From Arcicella sp034931005 (GTDB lineage: Bacteria > Bacteroidota > Bacteroidia > Cytophagales > Spirosomataceae): 64,000 nt of DNA. The translations under genes and the position numbers were made by a program. The stretch is from positions 315,309 to 379,308 of the forward strand of contig NZ_JAYGIN010000004.1 of the NCBI RefSeq assembly GCF_034931005.1, in the 5' to 3' direction. The notes under the pieces were generated by a model that was not told where the DNA came from, ran no database searches, and worked only from the letters and a program-made list of their open reading frames with translations. The first letter of the stretch is position 1. The number at the start of each line of letters is the position of its first letter. Below, piece after piece: positions 34,619 through 43,680 of this stretch.

Positions 34619-36589
34619 TTAATTCAAAACCAATTTCACATCTTCTGCTTTTTGTTGAATTTTCTTTGTTCCTAAAATAGCTCTAACGGCTTCTGCAATT
34701 CCTTCAGGGTCGAAACCACATTCACGATGAAGTTCAATTTGTTCGCCGTGTTCAACAACTCGGTCAGGAATACCTAAACGTTTGATTTGAGCCGAGTAAT
34801 CATGGTCTAACATAAACTCTGCTACCGCCGAACCAAATCCACCTTGAATACAACCATCTTCTACCGTGATTACTTTATCATAATTTTGGAAAATTTCGTG
34901 TAACATCGCTTCGTCTAAAGGCTTTACAAAACGCATATCGTAATGTGCTGGATTGATACCTTCTTTTTCAAGGATTTTACAAGTTTCAACGGCATAATTT
35001 CCAATATGTCCGAGTGTCAAAATCGCTACATTCTCCCCGTCTTTTATCTTTCTACCTTTACCAATTTCCATTTTCTCAAATGGTGTTTTCCAATCAGGCA
35101 TAACACCTTCTCCACGTGGATAACGAATTGAAATACAACTTTTTAAGTCCTTAAAATTGTCTTGCGAAACGGTAAACATAATATCTCGTAATTCCTTTTC
35201 ATTCATCGGAGAAAACACAATCATGTTCGGAATACAACGCATATACGCAACGTCATACGCTCCATGATGGGTTGGTCCATCTGCACCTGCAAAACCCGCA
35301 CGGTCAAGACAGAAAATAACAGGTAATTCTTGTATTGCTACATCATGAACCACTTGGTCAAAAGCTCGTTGCATGAACGTTGAATAAATATTACAGAAAA
35401 CGGTCAGACCTTGCGTTGCCATTCCTGCTGAGAAAGTTACAGCGTGTTGTTCGGCAATACCTACATCAAAAGCACGGTCGGGCATGGCTTTCATCATCAA
35501 ATTCAATGAACTCCCTGAAGGCATAGCGGGCGTAACACCCATGATTTTGGCATTTTGCTCTGCTAATTCAACAATAGTATGCCCGAAAACGTCCTGATAT
35601 TTAGGAGGTTGTGGCGTAGAATAAACTTTTTTCTTGATTTCTCCTGTGATTTTATCAAATTTCCCTGGAGCGTGCCAAAGTGTCTGGTCTTTTTCGGCAA
35701 GGGCATAACCTTTGCCTTTGGTGGTAATGCAATGAAGAATTTTAGGGCCTGGAATGTCTTTCAAATCATTCAAAACCGTTACCATATATTCCACGTCATG
35801 CCCGTCGATTGGACCAAAATAACGAAGATTTAATGATTCAAATAAGTTGCTTTGATTGAGTAAAGTTGCTTTCAGTCCATTTTCTATTTTGGAAACAATA
35901 TCTTGGGCAGATTTACCAAATTTGGACATTTTGCCTAATAAATTCCAAACTTCATCTTTTACACGATTGTAGGTATGAGAAGTGGTAATATCGGTCAAAT
36001 ATTCTTTTAAAGCCCCAACATTAGGGTCAATCGCCATGCAGTTGTCATTCAAAATAATAATCATGTTGTTAGGAATATCTCCCGCATGATTCATCGCTTC
36101 AAATGCCATTCCTGCTGTCATTGAGCCATCACCGATAATTGCTACGTGCTGACGGTCTTTTTCACCTTTATACTGAGAAGCCACCGACATTCCCAAAGCC
36201 GCTGAAATCGAAGTTGAAGAGTGCCCTACACCAAAAGCATCGTATTTACTTTCCTTTCGTTTTGGAAAACCCGAAATGCCTCCATAAAGACGATTGGTAT
36301 GAAAATTGTCTCGTCTCCCTGTCAAGATTTTATGTCCGTAAGCTTGATGACCAACATCCCAAACTAATTGGTCATTTGGGGTATTGAAAACGTAATGAAG
36401 TGCCACCGATAGCTCAACCACGCCCAATGAAGCACCAAAGTGTCCTCCAAAAACAGACACATCATCAATAATATATTGACGAAGTTCATCACAAATTTGG
36501 ATTAATTCCGAGCGGTCTCTATTTCTTAAATCCTCTGGGGAGTTAATTTGAGCCAATATTTTGCCAGGGGTGATTTGCATGGGTTTCAA
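34619..36589 (-). CDS. dxs: 1-deoxy-D-xylulose-5-phosphate synthase
   Basis: A 656-residue thiamine-diphosphate enzyme that condenses pyruvate and glyceraldehyde-3-phosphate, the first step of the MEP isoprenoid pathway. Seen: GHFGASLGVVELSVALHYVF and DVGHQAYGHKILTGRR (about 45-95), the ThDP/Mg motif GDGSMTAGMAFEAMNHAG...NDN (about 152-182), FGPIDGHD, and in the pyrimidine-binding domain AEQHAVTFSAGMA and HHGAYD. A second Met three codons in (36580) is an equally good start. No neighbouring isoprenoid genes. Confidence 0.96.
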   Translation of the reverse strand: MKPMQITPGKILAQINSPEDLRNRDRSELIQICDELRQYIIDDVSVFGGHFGASLGVVELSVALHYVFNTPNDQLVWDVGHQAYGHKILTGRRDNFHTNRLYGGISGFPKRKESKYDAFGVGHSSTSISAALGMSVASQYKGEKDRQHVAIIGDGSMTAGMAFEAMNHAGDIPNNMIIILNDNCMAIDPNVGALKEYLTDITTSHTYNRVKDEVWNLLGKMSKFGKSAQDIVSKIENGLKATLLNQSNLFESLNLRYFGPIDGHDVEYMVTVLNDLKDIPGPKILHCITTKGKGYALAEKDQTLWHAPGKFDKITGEIKKKVYSTPQPPKYQDVFGHTIVELAEQNAKIMGVTPAMPSGSSLNLMMKAMPDRAFDVGIAEQHAVTFSAGMATQGLTVFCNIYSTFMQRAFDQVVHDVAIQELPVIFCLDRAGFAGADGPTHHGAYDVAYMRCIPNMIVFSPMNEKELRDIMFTVSQDNFKDLKSCISIRYPRGEGVMPDWKTPFEKMEIGKGRKIKDGENVAILTLGHIGNYAVETCKILEKEGINPAHYDMRFVKPLDEAMLHEIFQNYDKVITVEDGCIQGGFGSAVAEFMLDHDYSAQIKRLGIPDRVVEHGEQIELHRECGFDPEGIAEAVRAILGTKKIQQKAEDVKLVLN

Positions 36590-36702
36590 TTATCGAAAAG
36601 TGTAAAGATATAACTACAAATATTTTAAAATGTTTGGAAGCAATATCTATCTGGAAAGATTCTAACAACTTCTGAACAAATTTACGGAAATTTTTTGAGG
36701 TT

Positions 36703-36755
36703 CTTACAACGCAAAACGGTCAAGCGTTTTAGGCTTGACCGTTTTGCGTTGTAAG
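36703..36755. repeat. Perfect 23-bp inverted repeat
   Basis: CTTACAACGCAAAACGGTC (then AAGC) at 36703-36725 is exactly inverted at 36733-36755 around a 7-nt loop. It lies 15 bp after the rhomboid stop codon (minus strand). It has no T-run, so it may be a transcript-end hairpin or a mobile palindrome. Confidence 0.7.
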
Positions 36756-36769
36756 TATCAATTTTAATG

Positions 36770-37681
36770 TTATTTCTGCGAAGCTTTAAATAACTTTTGT
36801 TTTTCTTCTTTGGTCAAACTTTCATAACCTGAGCGAGAAATTTTATCTAAAATCTCATCAACCTCATCATCGTCTGGATAACCTCCGCCAACGCCCGCAG
36901 GGGTACTACTATAAGTGGATTCTTTTTGACGATAAGCCACTTTAATCGTTGGTTTTTCAGTACGCTTAAAGATATTTTGGAAAAAATCAAAAGTGGCATC
37001 CAGTGGGGTTCCCCAATCTCTGCCCACTTGCAATTGTTTTACATACAAATAACCTAATAACGCTCCTCCTAAATGGACAATTCCTCCGCCTGCATTTGTA
37101 CCAATTGCTCCTGCCAATGAAATCAAGAAAAAGAAAAACGCAATGTATTTAATCCGAACAGGACCAATCAAGAATAAAAAGAAGGTATAATCAGGCATTA
37201 AGGTTGCGGCTGCAAAAACAATCGCCATAACGCTTCCAGATGCTCCGATGATGGTTGTACTAAGGGCTACTTGATAATACGGAATAAAATTGAAGGCAGC
37301 TAAGGCTAAGATTCCACCAAATAATGCTCCAAGAATGTATAAATTAATTAATCTACGGCTTCCTAAAAACTCCTGAATAATTGCCCCAAACCAATATAGC
37401 ATCAACATATTGGGCAAAAGGTGAGCAATTGGATTTACCGAGTGAAAGAATGCGTAAGTAAGTATTGTCCAAGGGCGAAAAAGGAACGTTCCCATCGCTG
37501 GCGTGAGGCTGAAATATGAAAGTACATTTTCAAAAACATCGGATTTTTTGAAAAACACCGTTAATGTTATCAAGCACAATAACATGACCACATACACCGC
37601 CACATTCAGCCAAATTAACTGAATTAAACCGTTGTTACGCTTGGCGAAAGCGTCTTTGAAGTCATCTAAAATCCCACTCAT
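36770..37681 (-). CDS. Rhomboid-family intramembrane serine protease, with C-terminal acidic domain
   Basis: A 303-residue protein with six membrane helices (residues about 20-225). Catalytic residues are present: HLLPNMLMLYWFG (H-x3-N on helix 2), GASGSVMAI (Ser on helix 4) and GIVHLGGALLGY (His on helix 6). A cytosolic tail of about 70 residues ends LDKISRSGYESLTKEEKQKLFKAS, common to rhomboids of this phylum. It cleaves membrane proteins within their transmembrane segments. A second rhomboid gene lies 125 bp upstream on the same strand. Confidence 0.92.
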   Translation of the reverse strand: MSGILDDFKDAFAKRNNGLIQLIWLNVAVYVVMLLCLITLTVFFKKSDVFENVLSYFSLTPAMGTFLFRPWTILTYAFFHSVNPIAHLLPNMLMLYWFGAIIQEFLGSRRLINLYILGALFGGILALAAFNFIPYYQVALSTTIIGASGSVMAIVFAAATLMPDYTFFLFLIGPVRIKYIAFFFFLISLAGAIGTNAGGGIVHLGGALLGYLYVKQLQVGRDWGTPLDATFDFFQNIFKRTEKPTIKVAYRQKESTYSSTPAGVGGGYPDDDEVDEILDKISRSGYESLTKEEKQKLFKASQK

Positions 37682-37806
37682 ATTTTTAGTTGTGATTTGT
37701 GAATTACGATTGGTGGTTTTCTAAACAAATTTATAAAATAAATTATCACCATTTATTTTGATAACATTTTGATTAATAAAAAGTTACCAAATTTGTAAAT
37801 ATAATT

Positions 37807-38598
37807 TTAATAAAAATTGTTTCGCTTTGTTCCCCAAATTTTAATGAGAATAAAAGCAAAAATCATGCCTCCAATATGGGCAAAATGGGCAACGTTATCG
37901 CCAGGCATTTTATGTAAGCCAGCATAGATTTCGTAAAGCCCATAGAAAGTTACAAAATATTTAGCTTTAATCGGAATTGGAATGGGGAAAAGCATTAATT
38001 CTGTATTGGGAAATAAAATGGCAAAACCTGCCATTACGCCAAAAACTGCTCCTGATGCCCCAATCATTGGGGTATTCAAAACACTTTTTAAACTTTCTTC
38101 AATAACAAATACGGATTCTTTCAATGAAACGTTGCCTGTATTTTCTAATAATCCGTAAACATTGGATGGAATTCCCTCCGAATAAAACTTTTGTATGAGA
38201 CTTTCAAACTGTTTAAAATCTGGATTTTGAATATATGCTTCTGAAGCTGCTTGTAAAGCACTAATGTCGTAATATTTTAACCCCATATATAGCAATCCTG
38301 CCCCAATACCTGTTCCGAGATAAAAAGCTAAAAAACGCTTCTCTCCCCAAAACATTTCTAAGATTGGGCCTAAAAAAAATAGCCCCAACATATTTCCGAA
38401 AATATGCCCAATGCCCGAATGGACAAACATATACGTTACCAATTGAATTGGATTGAATTGTTCCGAAGAAAAATAGTGCAAACCAAACAGCGAAACAATC
38501 ATTCTATCATATTGTGGATTAATAGATTGAACGATGAATACAATAACATTTATGGCAATTATCGCCCTAATAATAGGCGTGATAGTGGGTGTTCTCAT
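37807..38598 (-). CDS. Rhomboid-family intramembrane serine protease
   Basis: A 263-residue rhomboid with the full catalytic set: HSGIGHIFGNMLGLFFLG, GASGAVFGVMAGFAILFPN and NVAHFAHIGGMIFAF. A roughly 65-residue insertion between helices 3 and 4 (YYDISALQAASEAYIQNPDF to SLKSVLNTPM) distinguishes it from its neighbour and could be a soluble substrate-gating segment. No signal of a partner gene. It lies upstream of the other rhomboid; the two are probably one transcription unit. Confidence 0.92.
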   Translation of the reverse strand: MRTPTITPIIRAIIAINVIVFIVQSINPQYDRMIVSLFGLHYFSSEQFNPIQLVTYMFVHSGIGHIFGNMLGLFFLGPILEMFWGEKRFLAFYLGTGIGAGLLYMGLKYYDISALQAASEAYIQNPDFKQFESLIQKFYSEGIPSNVYGLLENTGNVSLKESVFVIEESLKSVLNTPMIGASGAVFGVMAGFAILFPNTELMLFPIPIPIKAKYFVTFYGLYEIYAGLHKMPGDNVAHFAHIGGMIFAFILIKIWGTKRNNFY

Positions 38599-38672
38599 TT
38601 TTTAGGGGTTGGGGGTTGGGGTTTAGGATTTAGGGAGGTGCATTGTAACTAACCCCTAAACCCCAAAACCTA
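38598..38672. repeat. Strand-asymmetric inverted repeat (TTAGGGGTTGGGG family)
   Basis: TTAGGGGTTGGGGGTTGGGG and TTTAGGATTTAGGG on the left face TAACCCCTAAACCCC and AAAACCTAACACC on the right. G-runs of three to five on one strand could also form a quadruplex. It lies between cysS and the upstream rhomboid. Confidence 0.6.
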
Positions 38673-38683
38673 ACACCTTTTAT

Positions 38684-40174
38684 CTATTCCTCATACGCCC
38701 AATCAATACGAGTTTTCATGTCTTTGATTACTAAACCATTGGCTTTGAAATATCCTCTGATTTCATCCACTTTATCGTATTGTTTGGCTTCTTTATGTTC
38801 TTTATATAACGATAACATTCCTTTGGCAAAAGCCTCAACGGAAGTATTTTGTTCCTCAACAATTCCTAAAACACCTTCAATGATTAAGACAAATTTTTCC
38901 TTCAAAAGGTTGAAAGTAGCTTCACCAATTTGAGCAGTTTGTACTTGACCCATGTATAATTGGTTGATTTTTTTCACGAGATTAAACAAACCTGCAATGG
39001 TTATTGCGGTGTTCAAATCATCATTTAAGCCATCATAACATCCTTGAATACCTTTTTCAATTTCGGCAATTTGTTTTTCATCAATAACGATAGAATCATC
39101 GGCAACGTATTCTAAGTTTTTTATAATTCTTAATCCGTTAATCAAACGTTTGTAACCTTTCTGTGCCGCTTTCAAAGCATCATTTGAGAAATCAAGCGTA
39201 CTTCTGTATTGCGACTGCAACATGAAGAAACGAACCGTCATTGGGCTATATGCCTGCTCTAACAACGGATGAGTACCCGCAAAAAGTTCGGCTGGAAGGA
39301 ATGAATTTCCGAGCGATTTCGACATTTTTTGTCCGTTTACCGTCAGCATATTTGAGTGCATCCAATAACGTACAGGTTCACGGTCGTTTGCCCCTTTGGC
39401 TTGAGCAATTTCACATTCGTGGTGTGGGAATTTCAAGTCCATTCCTCCTCCGTGAATATCAAAACTGTCGCCTAAGTATTTGGTACTCATGCAAGTACAT
39501 TCTAAGTGCCAACCTGGGAAGCCTTCGCCCCAAGGTGAATTCCAACGCATAATGTGTTCGGGAGCGGCTTTTTTCCAAAGAGCAAAGTCAAGTGGACTAC
39601 GTTTTTCGCCAACACCGTCTAAATCACGGGTTTCGGTTAATAAATCGTCCAAAATTCTTCCCGAAAGTTTACCATATTCACCACCTTGTTCGTTGTATTT
39701 TGCAATGTCAAAATAAACAGAACCGTTGGATTCATAAGCTAAACCTTTATTAATGAGCGTTTGAGTTGTTTCGATTTGCTCAACAATATGTCCAGTTGCT
39801 GAAGGCTCAATGCTTGGAGGAAGAAAATTAAATTGTTCTAAAACCTTATGAAAATCGTTGGTGTAACGTTGTACAATTTCCATCGGTTCGAGTTGCTCTA
39901 ACTTCGCCATTTTCCCGATTTTGTCTTCGCCTTCGTCTCCATCGCCCACCAAGTGACCTACATCGGTAATATTACGAACATAACGCACTTTGTAACCAAG
40001 ATGAGACAAATAACGATACAACACATCGAAAGTCATGAAAGTACGGACGTTTCCTAAATGGACATAGTTATAAACAGTTGGTCCACAAACGTAAATACCC
40101 ACGTGCGGGGCGTTTAGAGGAGTAAACAATTCTTTTTCTCGGCTGAGGGTATTGTATATTTTTAACGGTTGCAT
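38684..40174 (-). CDS. cysS: Cysteinyl-tRNA synthetase
   Basis: A 496-residue class I synthetase. VCGPTVYNYVHLGNVRTFMTFDVLYRYL (about 29-56) holds the HIGH-type motif (HLGN) and a zinc Cys; WHLECTCMSTKYLG and FPHHECEIAQAKG hold the remaining zinc ligands; KMSKSLGN (about 277-284) is intact. It attaches cysteine to tRNA-Cys. On the minus strand a TAGTTTTG box (40210-40203) could be its -7 element. Length and motif order are normal. Confidence 0.96.
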   Translation of the reverse strand: MQPLKIYNTLSREKELFTPLNAPHVGIYVCGPTVYNYVHLGNVRTFMTFDVLYRYLSHLGYKVRYVRNITDVGHLVGDGDEGEDKIGKMAKLEQLEPMEIVQRYTNDFHKVLEQFNFLPPSIEPSATGHIVEQIETTQTLINKGLAYESNGSVYFDIAKYNEQGGEYGKLSGRILDDLLTETRDLDGVGEKRSPLDFALWKKAAPEHIMRWNSPWGEGFPGWHLECTCMSTKYLGDSFDIHGGGMDLKFPHHECEIAQAKGANDREPVRYWMHSNMLTVNGQKMSKSLGNSFLPAELFAGTHPLLEQAYSPMTVRFFMLQSQYRSTLDFSNDALKAAQKGYKRLINGLRIIKNLEYVADDSIVIDEKQIAEIEKGIQGCYDGLNDDLNTAITIAGLFNLVKKINQLYMGQVQTAQIGEATFNLLKEKFVLIIEGVLGIVEEQNTSVEAFAKGMLSLYKEHKEAKQYDKVDEIRGYFKANGLVIKDMKTRIDWAYEE

Positions 40175-40384
40175 TCGGCTGTTGTTAATTTTTAATATTC
40201 TACAAAACTAATAAAAGTATAACGGAATGAGATATTTTTCGTTCCAAAATGCGAGTTTATGAAAAAAGGTTTGATGACGAGTTCGTCAAATGTACTTAGT
40301 TACTCCACAAGGTAACTAAGTTACTCTTTCCTCAATTCTCTCAAAATCCCCTATCTTTACTAAAAAATTAAACAAGCAACCACA

Positions 40385-41560
40385 ATGACCATTTTAGAAG
40401 TCGCTGACGATAAAAAATTACAACAAGAATTTCTTTTATTACCTGTAAAACTGTACGCTGAGGATGCTAATTGGATTCGTCCGCTCGACCAAGATGTTGA
40501 GAATACGTTTAATCCAAACAAAAATAAATACTTTAAACACGGTGAGGCTATCCGTTGGATTTTGCAAAATGAATCTGGCGAAACTATCGGTCGTGTAGCA
40601 GCTTTTATCAATCATGAAACTGCTCAAAAAGAAGAACAACCAACAGGAGGAATGGGCTTTTTTGAGTGTATCTCAGACGAAAAAATAGCTTTTTTATTAT
40701 TTGATACTTGTAAAAATTGGTTGGCATCAAAAGGCATGGAGGCAATGGACGGTCCAATCAATTTTGGCGAACGTGATGCTTTTTGGGGCTTAATGACTAA
40801 AGGTTGGCAATACGAACCAACTTACAAAATGGCTTGGACAAAAGAATATTACATTCCATTTTTTGAGAATTATGGCTTCAAAGATTATTTCCAACAATTT
40901 GTGTATGTTTCGCCAATCAGGGCGGCATCGGTGGCGGATACTGTGGAAGACAAAGCTCGTAAGGTTTATGCAAATCCTGATTATGATTTCAGGCATATTG
41001 AAAAACGTAAATTAGAAAAATACGGGGAAGATTTTAGAACGGTTTTTAATGAAGGTTGGGCAAAATTTCCTGGAGTAAAAGCTATGAGTTCGGAACAGGC
41101 TCAGAGTTTGGTAAAAACAATGAAACCTATCATTGACGAACAATTGACTTGGTTTGCTTACGCAGGCGAGCGTCCGATTGCTTTCTTTATCGTTATCCCA
41201 GATATTAATCAGATTGTCAAGCACTTGAATGGTAAATTTGGTTGGTACGAAAAAGCAAAATTCGCTCTTTTGCTCATGCGTGGCGTGGTTACTCGTACTT
41301 GTGGGATGATTTTTGGCGTTGTACCCGATTTTCAAGGAAAGGGAATTGAGTCGGCAATTGCTTTGCGTTTCCGTCAGGCTGGGCGAGATAATCCACATTA
41401 TCAATACGAAACTATCGACATGAACTGGGTGGGCGATTTTAACCCTAAAATGAACCGTTTTGTGTCGCAATTGGGTACAAGTCGTGACAAAGAATATATC
41501 ACTTATCGTTTTCTTTTTGATAGAACAAAGGAATTTAAACGTTGTCCAAGAGTGGGATAA
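40385..41560 (+). CDS. GNAT-like N-acyltransferase (YghO type)
   Basis: A 391-residue protein. Segments such as LPVKLYAEDANWIRPLDQDVENTFNPNKNKYF, MEAMDGPINFGERDAFWGLMTKGW and GVVPDFQGKGIESAIALRFRQAG (acetyl-CoA-binding R/Q-x-x-G-x-G/A-like loop near residue 313) match the YghO/GNAT-fold family that occurs widely in Bacteroidota. The substrate is unknown. It is followed after 59 bp by a DUF4296 lipoprotein gene; no pathway link is evident. A weak -7-like TATCTTTA lies near 40353. Confidence 0.7.
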   Translation: MTILEVADDKKLQQEFLLLPVKLYAEDANWIRPLDQDVENTFNPNKNKYFKHGEAIRWILQNESGETIGRVAAFINHETAQKEEQPTGGMGFFECISDEKIAFLLFDTCKNWLASKGMEAMDGPINFGERDAFWGLMTKGWQYEPTYKMAWTKEYYIPFFENYGFKDYFQQFVYVSPIRAASVADTVEDKARKVYANPDYDFRHIEKRKLEKYGEDFRTVFNEGWAKFPGVKAMSSEQAQSLVKTMKPIIDEQLTWFAYAGERPIAFFIVIPDINQIVKHLNGKFGWYEKAKFALLLMRGVVTRTCGMIFGVVPDFQGKGIESAIALRFRQAGRDNPHYQYETIDMNWVGDFNPKMNRFVSQLGTSRDKEYITYRFLFDRTKEFKRCPRVG

Positions 41561-41619
41561 TCTTTCTTAAAAATTCTTAACGGAGTAAAATCTATACAAA
41601 TTCGCAGTAAATTTGAATT

Positions 41620-42030
41620 ATGAGATTTAGAATTATTTTACTTGTATTTGCCCTTTGTGCTTGCAGTTCTGACGATAAGCCAAAAGATTTGATTGCTGAG
41701 GATAAAATGGCGGTCATTTTATCAGATATTCACATACTGGAGTCGCAGGTGAATGATATGCACATTAGCAATACTGATTCTGCCCTTTTTATTTATCAAA
41801 AATTAAAGGGAAAAACGTTGAAAAAATACAACATTGATACGGCAAACTTTAATATGAGTTTGCGGTATTATATTGCCAATCCTGCATCGTTGAAGAATGT
41901 TTATGTTGATGTAAAAAAACTTTTGGAAGAAAAAAAGAAGAAAATCCCAACGATTAAAGCAGGACAATACAGTAGAAAACAACCTGCTGATTCTACAAAA
42001 AGAGATTCGGCAAGACATAAATTGCCGTAA
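41620..42030 (+). CDS. DUF4296 lipoprotein
   Basis: A 136-residue lipoprotein with lipobox ALCAC (Cys15). The DUF4296 pattern is visible (LIAEDKMAVILSDIHILESQV, LFIYQKLKGKTLKKYNIDTANFNMSLRYYIANP). The C-terminal tail is basic. Function unknown; the domain is nearly restricted to this phylum. Its stop codon TAA lies inside the left end (GTAAC) of the palindromic element that follows. Confidence 0.85.
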   Translation: MRFRIILLVFALCACSSDDKPKDLIAEDKMAVILSDIHILESQVNDMHISNTDSALFIYQKLKGKTLKKYNIDTANFNMSLRYYIANPASLKNVYVDVKKLLEEKKKKIPTIKAGQYSRKQPADSTKRDSARHKLP

Positions 42031-42085
42031 CACAGACTTTAGTCTGTATGTCGATGATTAACATACAGACTAAAATCTGTGTTAC
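42027..42085. repeat. Palindromic element whose two ends supply both convergent stop codons
   Basis: GTAACACAGACTTTAGTCTG at the left is inverted as CAGACTAAAATCTGTGTTAC at the right (one mismatch in the stem region). The TAA of the DUF4296 gene and, on the other strand, the TAA of the oxidoreductase are both part of the GTAA feet. Confidence 0.8.
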
Positions 42086-43086
42086 GCTCTTACTTGTTCA
42101 ATAATTTTGATTTGCTCCAAAACCTCCTCAGGTTTGATAAATAACGCTTTGCCATCAACAATTACATCATGTAGATTTTGGAATAATAAAGCCCAATTTC
42201 CAGTCAAAGTATCAACTGTTCCTCTAACGCCTAAGCCATTCATATCAGTGTTCAAAACTCCCATTTGAGAACTCGGCTCAATACCAAAACCTATATCATT
42301 TGGCTGTAAACCTGCTTTTAGGTGGTCTTCTTGTACATCAATTCCATATTTTACGAATGACCCCTTTGTTCCATGAATAATATATCTTGGAGAATCTTCA
42401 CGAACTAATAAACTCGACCTGAGCGTAACTTTCAATTTGCCATAATCCAAACGAATATCAAACGCATCTTCAATTTCAGAACCTTCTCTTTGCGTAAAAG
42501 ACTGTCCCCAAACGCTTTGTGGAGAACCGAAAAGAACAATGGCTTGGTCGATGATATGAGCTCCCAAATCGTATAAAATTCCATTGGCAGGGCTAACCGT
42601 TTCTTTCCATTTTTTAGGATTCAAAACAGGTTTAAATCGGTTAAAATGAATTTCAAAATTCAAAATTTCACCCAATAAACCATCTTCAATGATTTTCTTT
42701 ACGGTCATAAAATCACTGTCAAAACGGCGATTTTGGAAGATTGTCAATAGTTTTCCTGTTTCTTTTCCCAACGCAATGAGTTCTTCCGCTTCTTCGATAG
42801 TTGCGGTAAAAGGTTTTTCTACCAAGACATTTTTGCCTGCCAATAACGTTTTTTTAGCATACTCAAAATGCGTTGAATTGGGTGAACAAATACTTACCAA
42901 GTCGATAGAATCATCTGTCAAAACTTCCTCTAAACTTTTGGCAACATTGACATTGGGGAAATATTCCTTCGGATTTTGACTATTAGAAACAATCGTTTTA
43001 AGATTGAAATTTGGATTGGTTTCAAAAAAGGGAGCTTGTAAATATCTACCCGATAAACCAAAACCAATAAGAGCGACGTTGAGCAT
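42082..43086 (-). CDS. Gfo/Idh/MocA-family NAD(P)-dependent oxidoreductase
   Basis: A 334-residue oxidoreductase with a Rossmann N-terminus (NVALIGFGLSGRYLQAPFF) and the family motif NVLVEKPFTATIEEAEELI, in which Lys-Pro belongs to the active site, then LYDLGAHIIDQAIVLFG with the catalytic D-x-x-x-H. Such enzymes reduce or oxidise sugars or inositols. The substrate is unknown. It converges on the DUF4296 gene; the two share a palindromic spacer. Confidence 0.9.
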   Translation of the reverse strand: MLNVALIGFGLSGRYLQAPFFETNPNFNLKTIVSNSQNPKEYFPNVNVAKSLEEVLTDDSIDLVSICSPNSTHFEYAKKTLLAGKNVLVEKPFTATIEEAEELIALGKETGKLLTIFQNRRFDSDFMTVKKIIEDGLLGEILNFEIHFNRFKPVLNPKKWKETVSPANGILYDLGAHIIDQAIVLFGSPQSVWGQSFTQREGSEIEDAFDIRLDYGKLKVTLRSSLLVREDSPRYIIHGTKGSFVKYGIDVQEDHLKAGLQPNDIGFGIEPSSQMGVLNTDMNGLGVRGTVDTLTGNWALLFQNLHDVIVDGKALFIKPEEVLEQIKIIEQVRA

Positions 43087-43100
43087 GATTATTTTATTTT

Positions 43101-43310
43101 GTAACCCGATGCCTCTGCATCGGAATATTATTCACTGTAAAATCGGCTGGAAGCCTGTTAATAGTGGTAACTCGCAAGATGCGAGCTACTGGGTGAGATT
43201 GGCTGACGAATATTCCTTTGTATGGGATTGCTGAGATGCTTTAGTACGGTTATTATTGACTATAAATCTCTAACATCGGTAACTCGTAAGATGCGAGCTA
43301 CCGATGTTAG
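43101..43310. repeat. Cluster of three single REP-like hairpins
   Basis: GTAA plus CCGATGC-CTCT-GCATCGG at 43101-43123; GTAA-CTCGCA-AGA-TGCGAG-CTAC at 43167-43189; and GTAA-CTCGTA-AGA-TGCGAG-CTAC at 43279-43301, the last enclosed in CTAACATCG/CGATGTTAG. No gene is seen in this 230-bp gap. Confidence 0.7.
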
Positions 43311-43320
43311 GGATTTGTAG

Positions 43321-43527
43321 TTACTTTTGTTTGTTCAATTCTTCTTTTATTTTTTGTACACTAACACCCCCAACAGCGATATCTTCGTCAGGTTTTTCAT
43401 TTATTGTTATAAAAAACAAATGTTTTGGTATTCCTGTAATTTCTACTGAAATATCTGTCAGTTGTGTTATAAGTTTCTCTTTTACTTCTTTTGTTAATTT
43501 CCCTGCTGTAAATTCAATTATTGGCAT
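43321..43527 (-). CDS. 4-oxalocrotonate tautomerase family protein
   Basis: A 68-residue protein starting MPIIEFTAGKLTKEVKEKLITQL. After Met removal the catalytic Pro1 would be exposed, as in the tautomerase family. These small enzymes form hexamers and catalyse keto-enol isomerisation. No catabolic cluster is nearby, so the substrate is unknown. The gap to ilvA holds a REP-type element. Confidence 0.82.
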   Translation of the reverse strand: MPIIEFTAGKLTKEVKEKLITQLTDISVEITGIPKHLFFITINEKPDEDIAVGGVSVQKIKEELNKQK

Positions 43528-43621
43528 ATTTCAGAAAGTTGTTTTGCGTAAGCATACACAGCAAACGGCTTTATAATAATCATGCTCAGTGTGTTGCTTT
43601 CGTTAATGTTGTTTGTTTTTT

Positions 43622-43680
43622 GTAGCCCGATGCTTCCGCATCGGAATATAATTGCGTTCGATGCGAAAGCATCGGGTTAC
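43622..43680. repeat. Short BIME: two inverted CCGATGC REPs, one end carrying the ilvA stop codon
   Basis: Left: GTAG plus CCCGATGC-TTCC-GCATCGG. Right: CGATGC-GAAA-GCATCG closed by GGTTAC, which is GTAA on the minus strand. The ilvA stop codon TAA is bases 43679-43677 of this foot. Confidence 0.8.

Noticed and set aside
43004..43234. Plus-strand frame of 76 codons near the oxidoreductase start
   Set aside because: It spans the antisense of the oxidoreductase N-terminus and the REP hairpins; no protein-like features.
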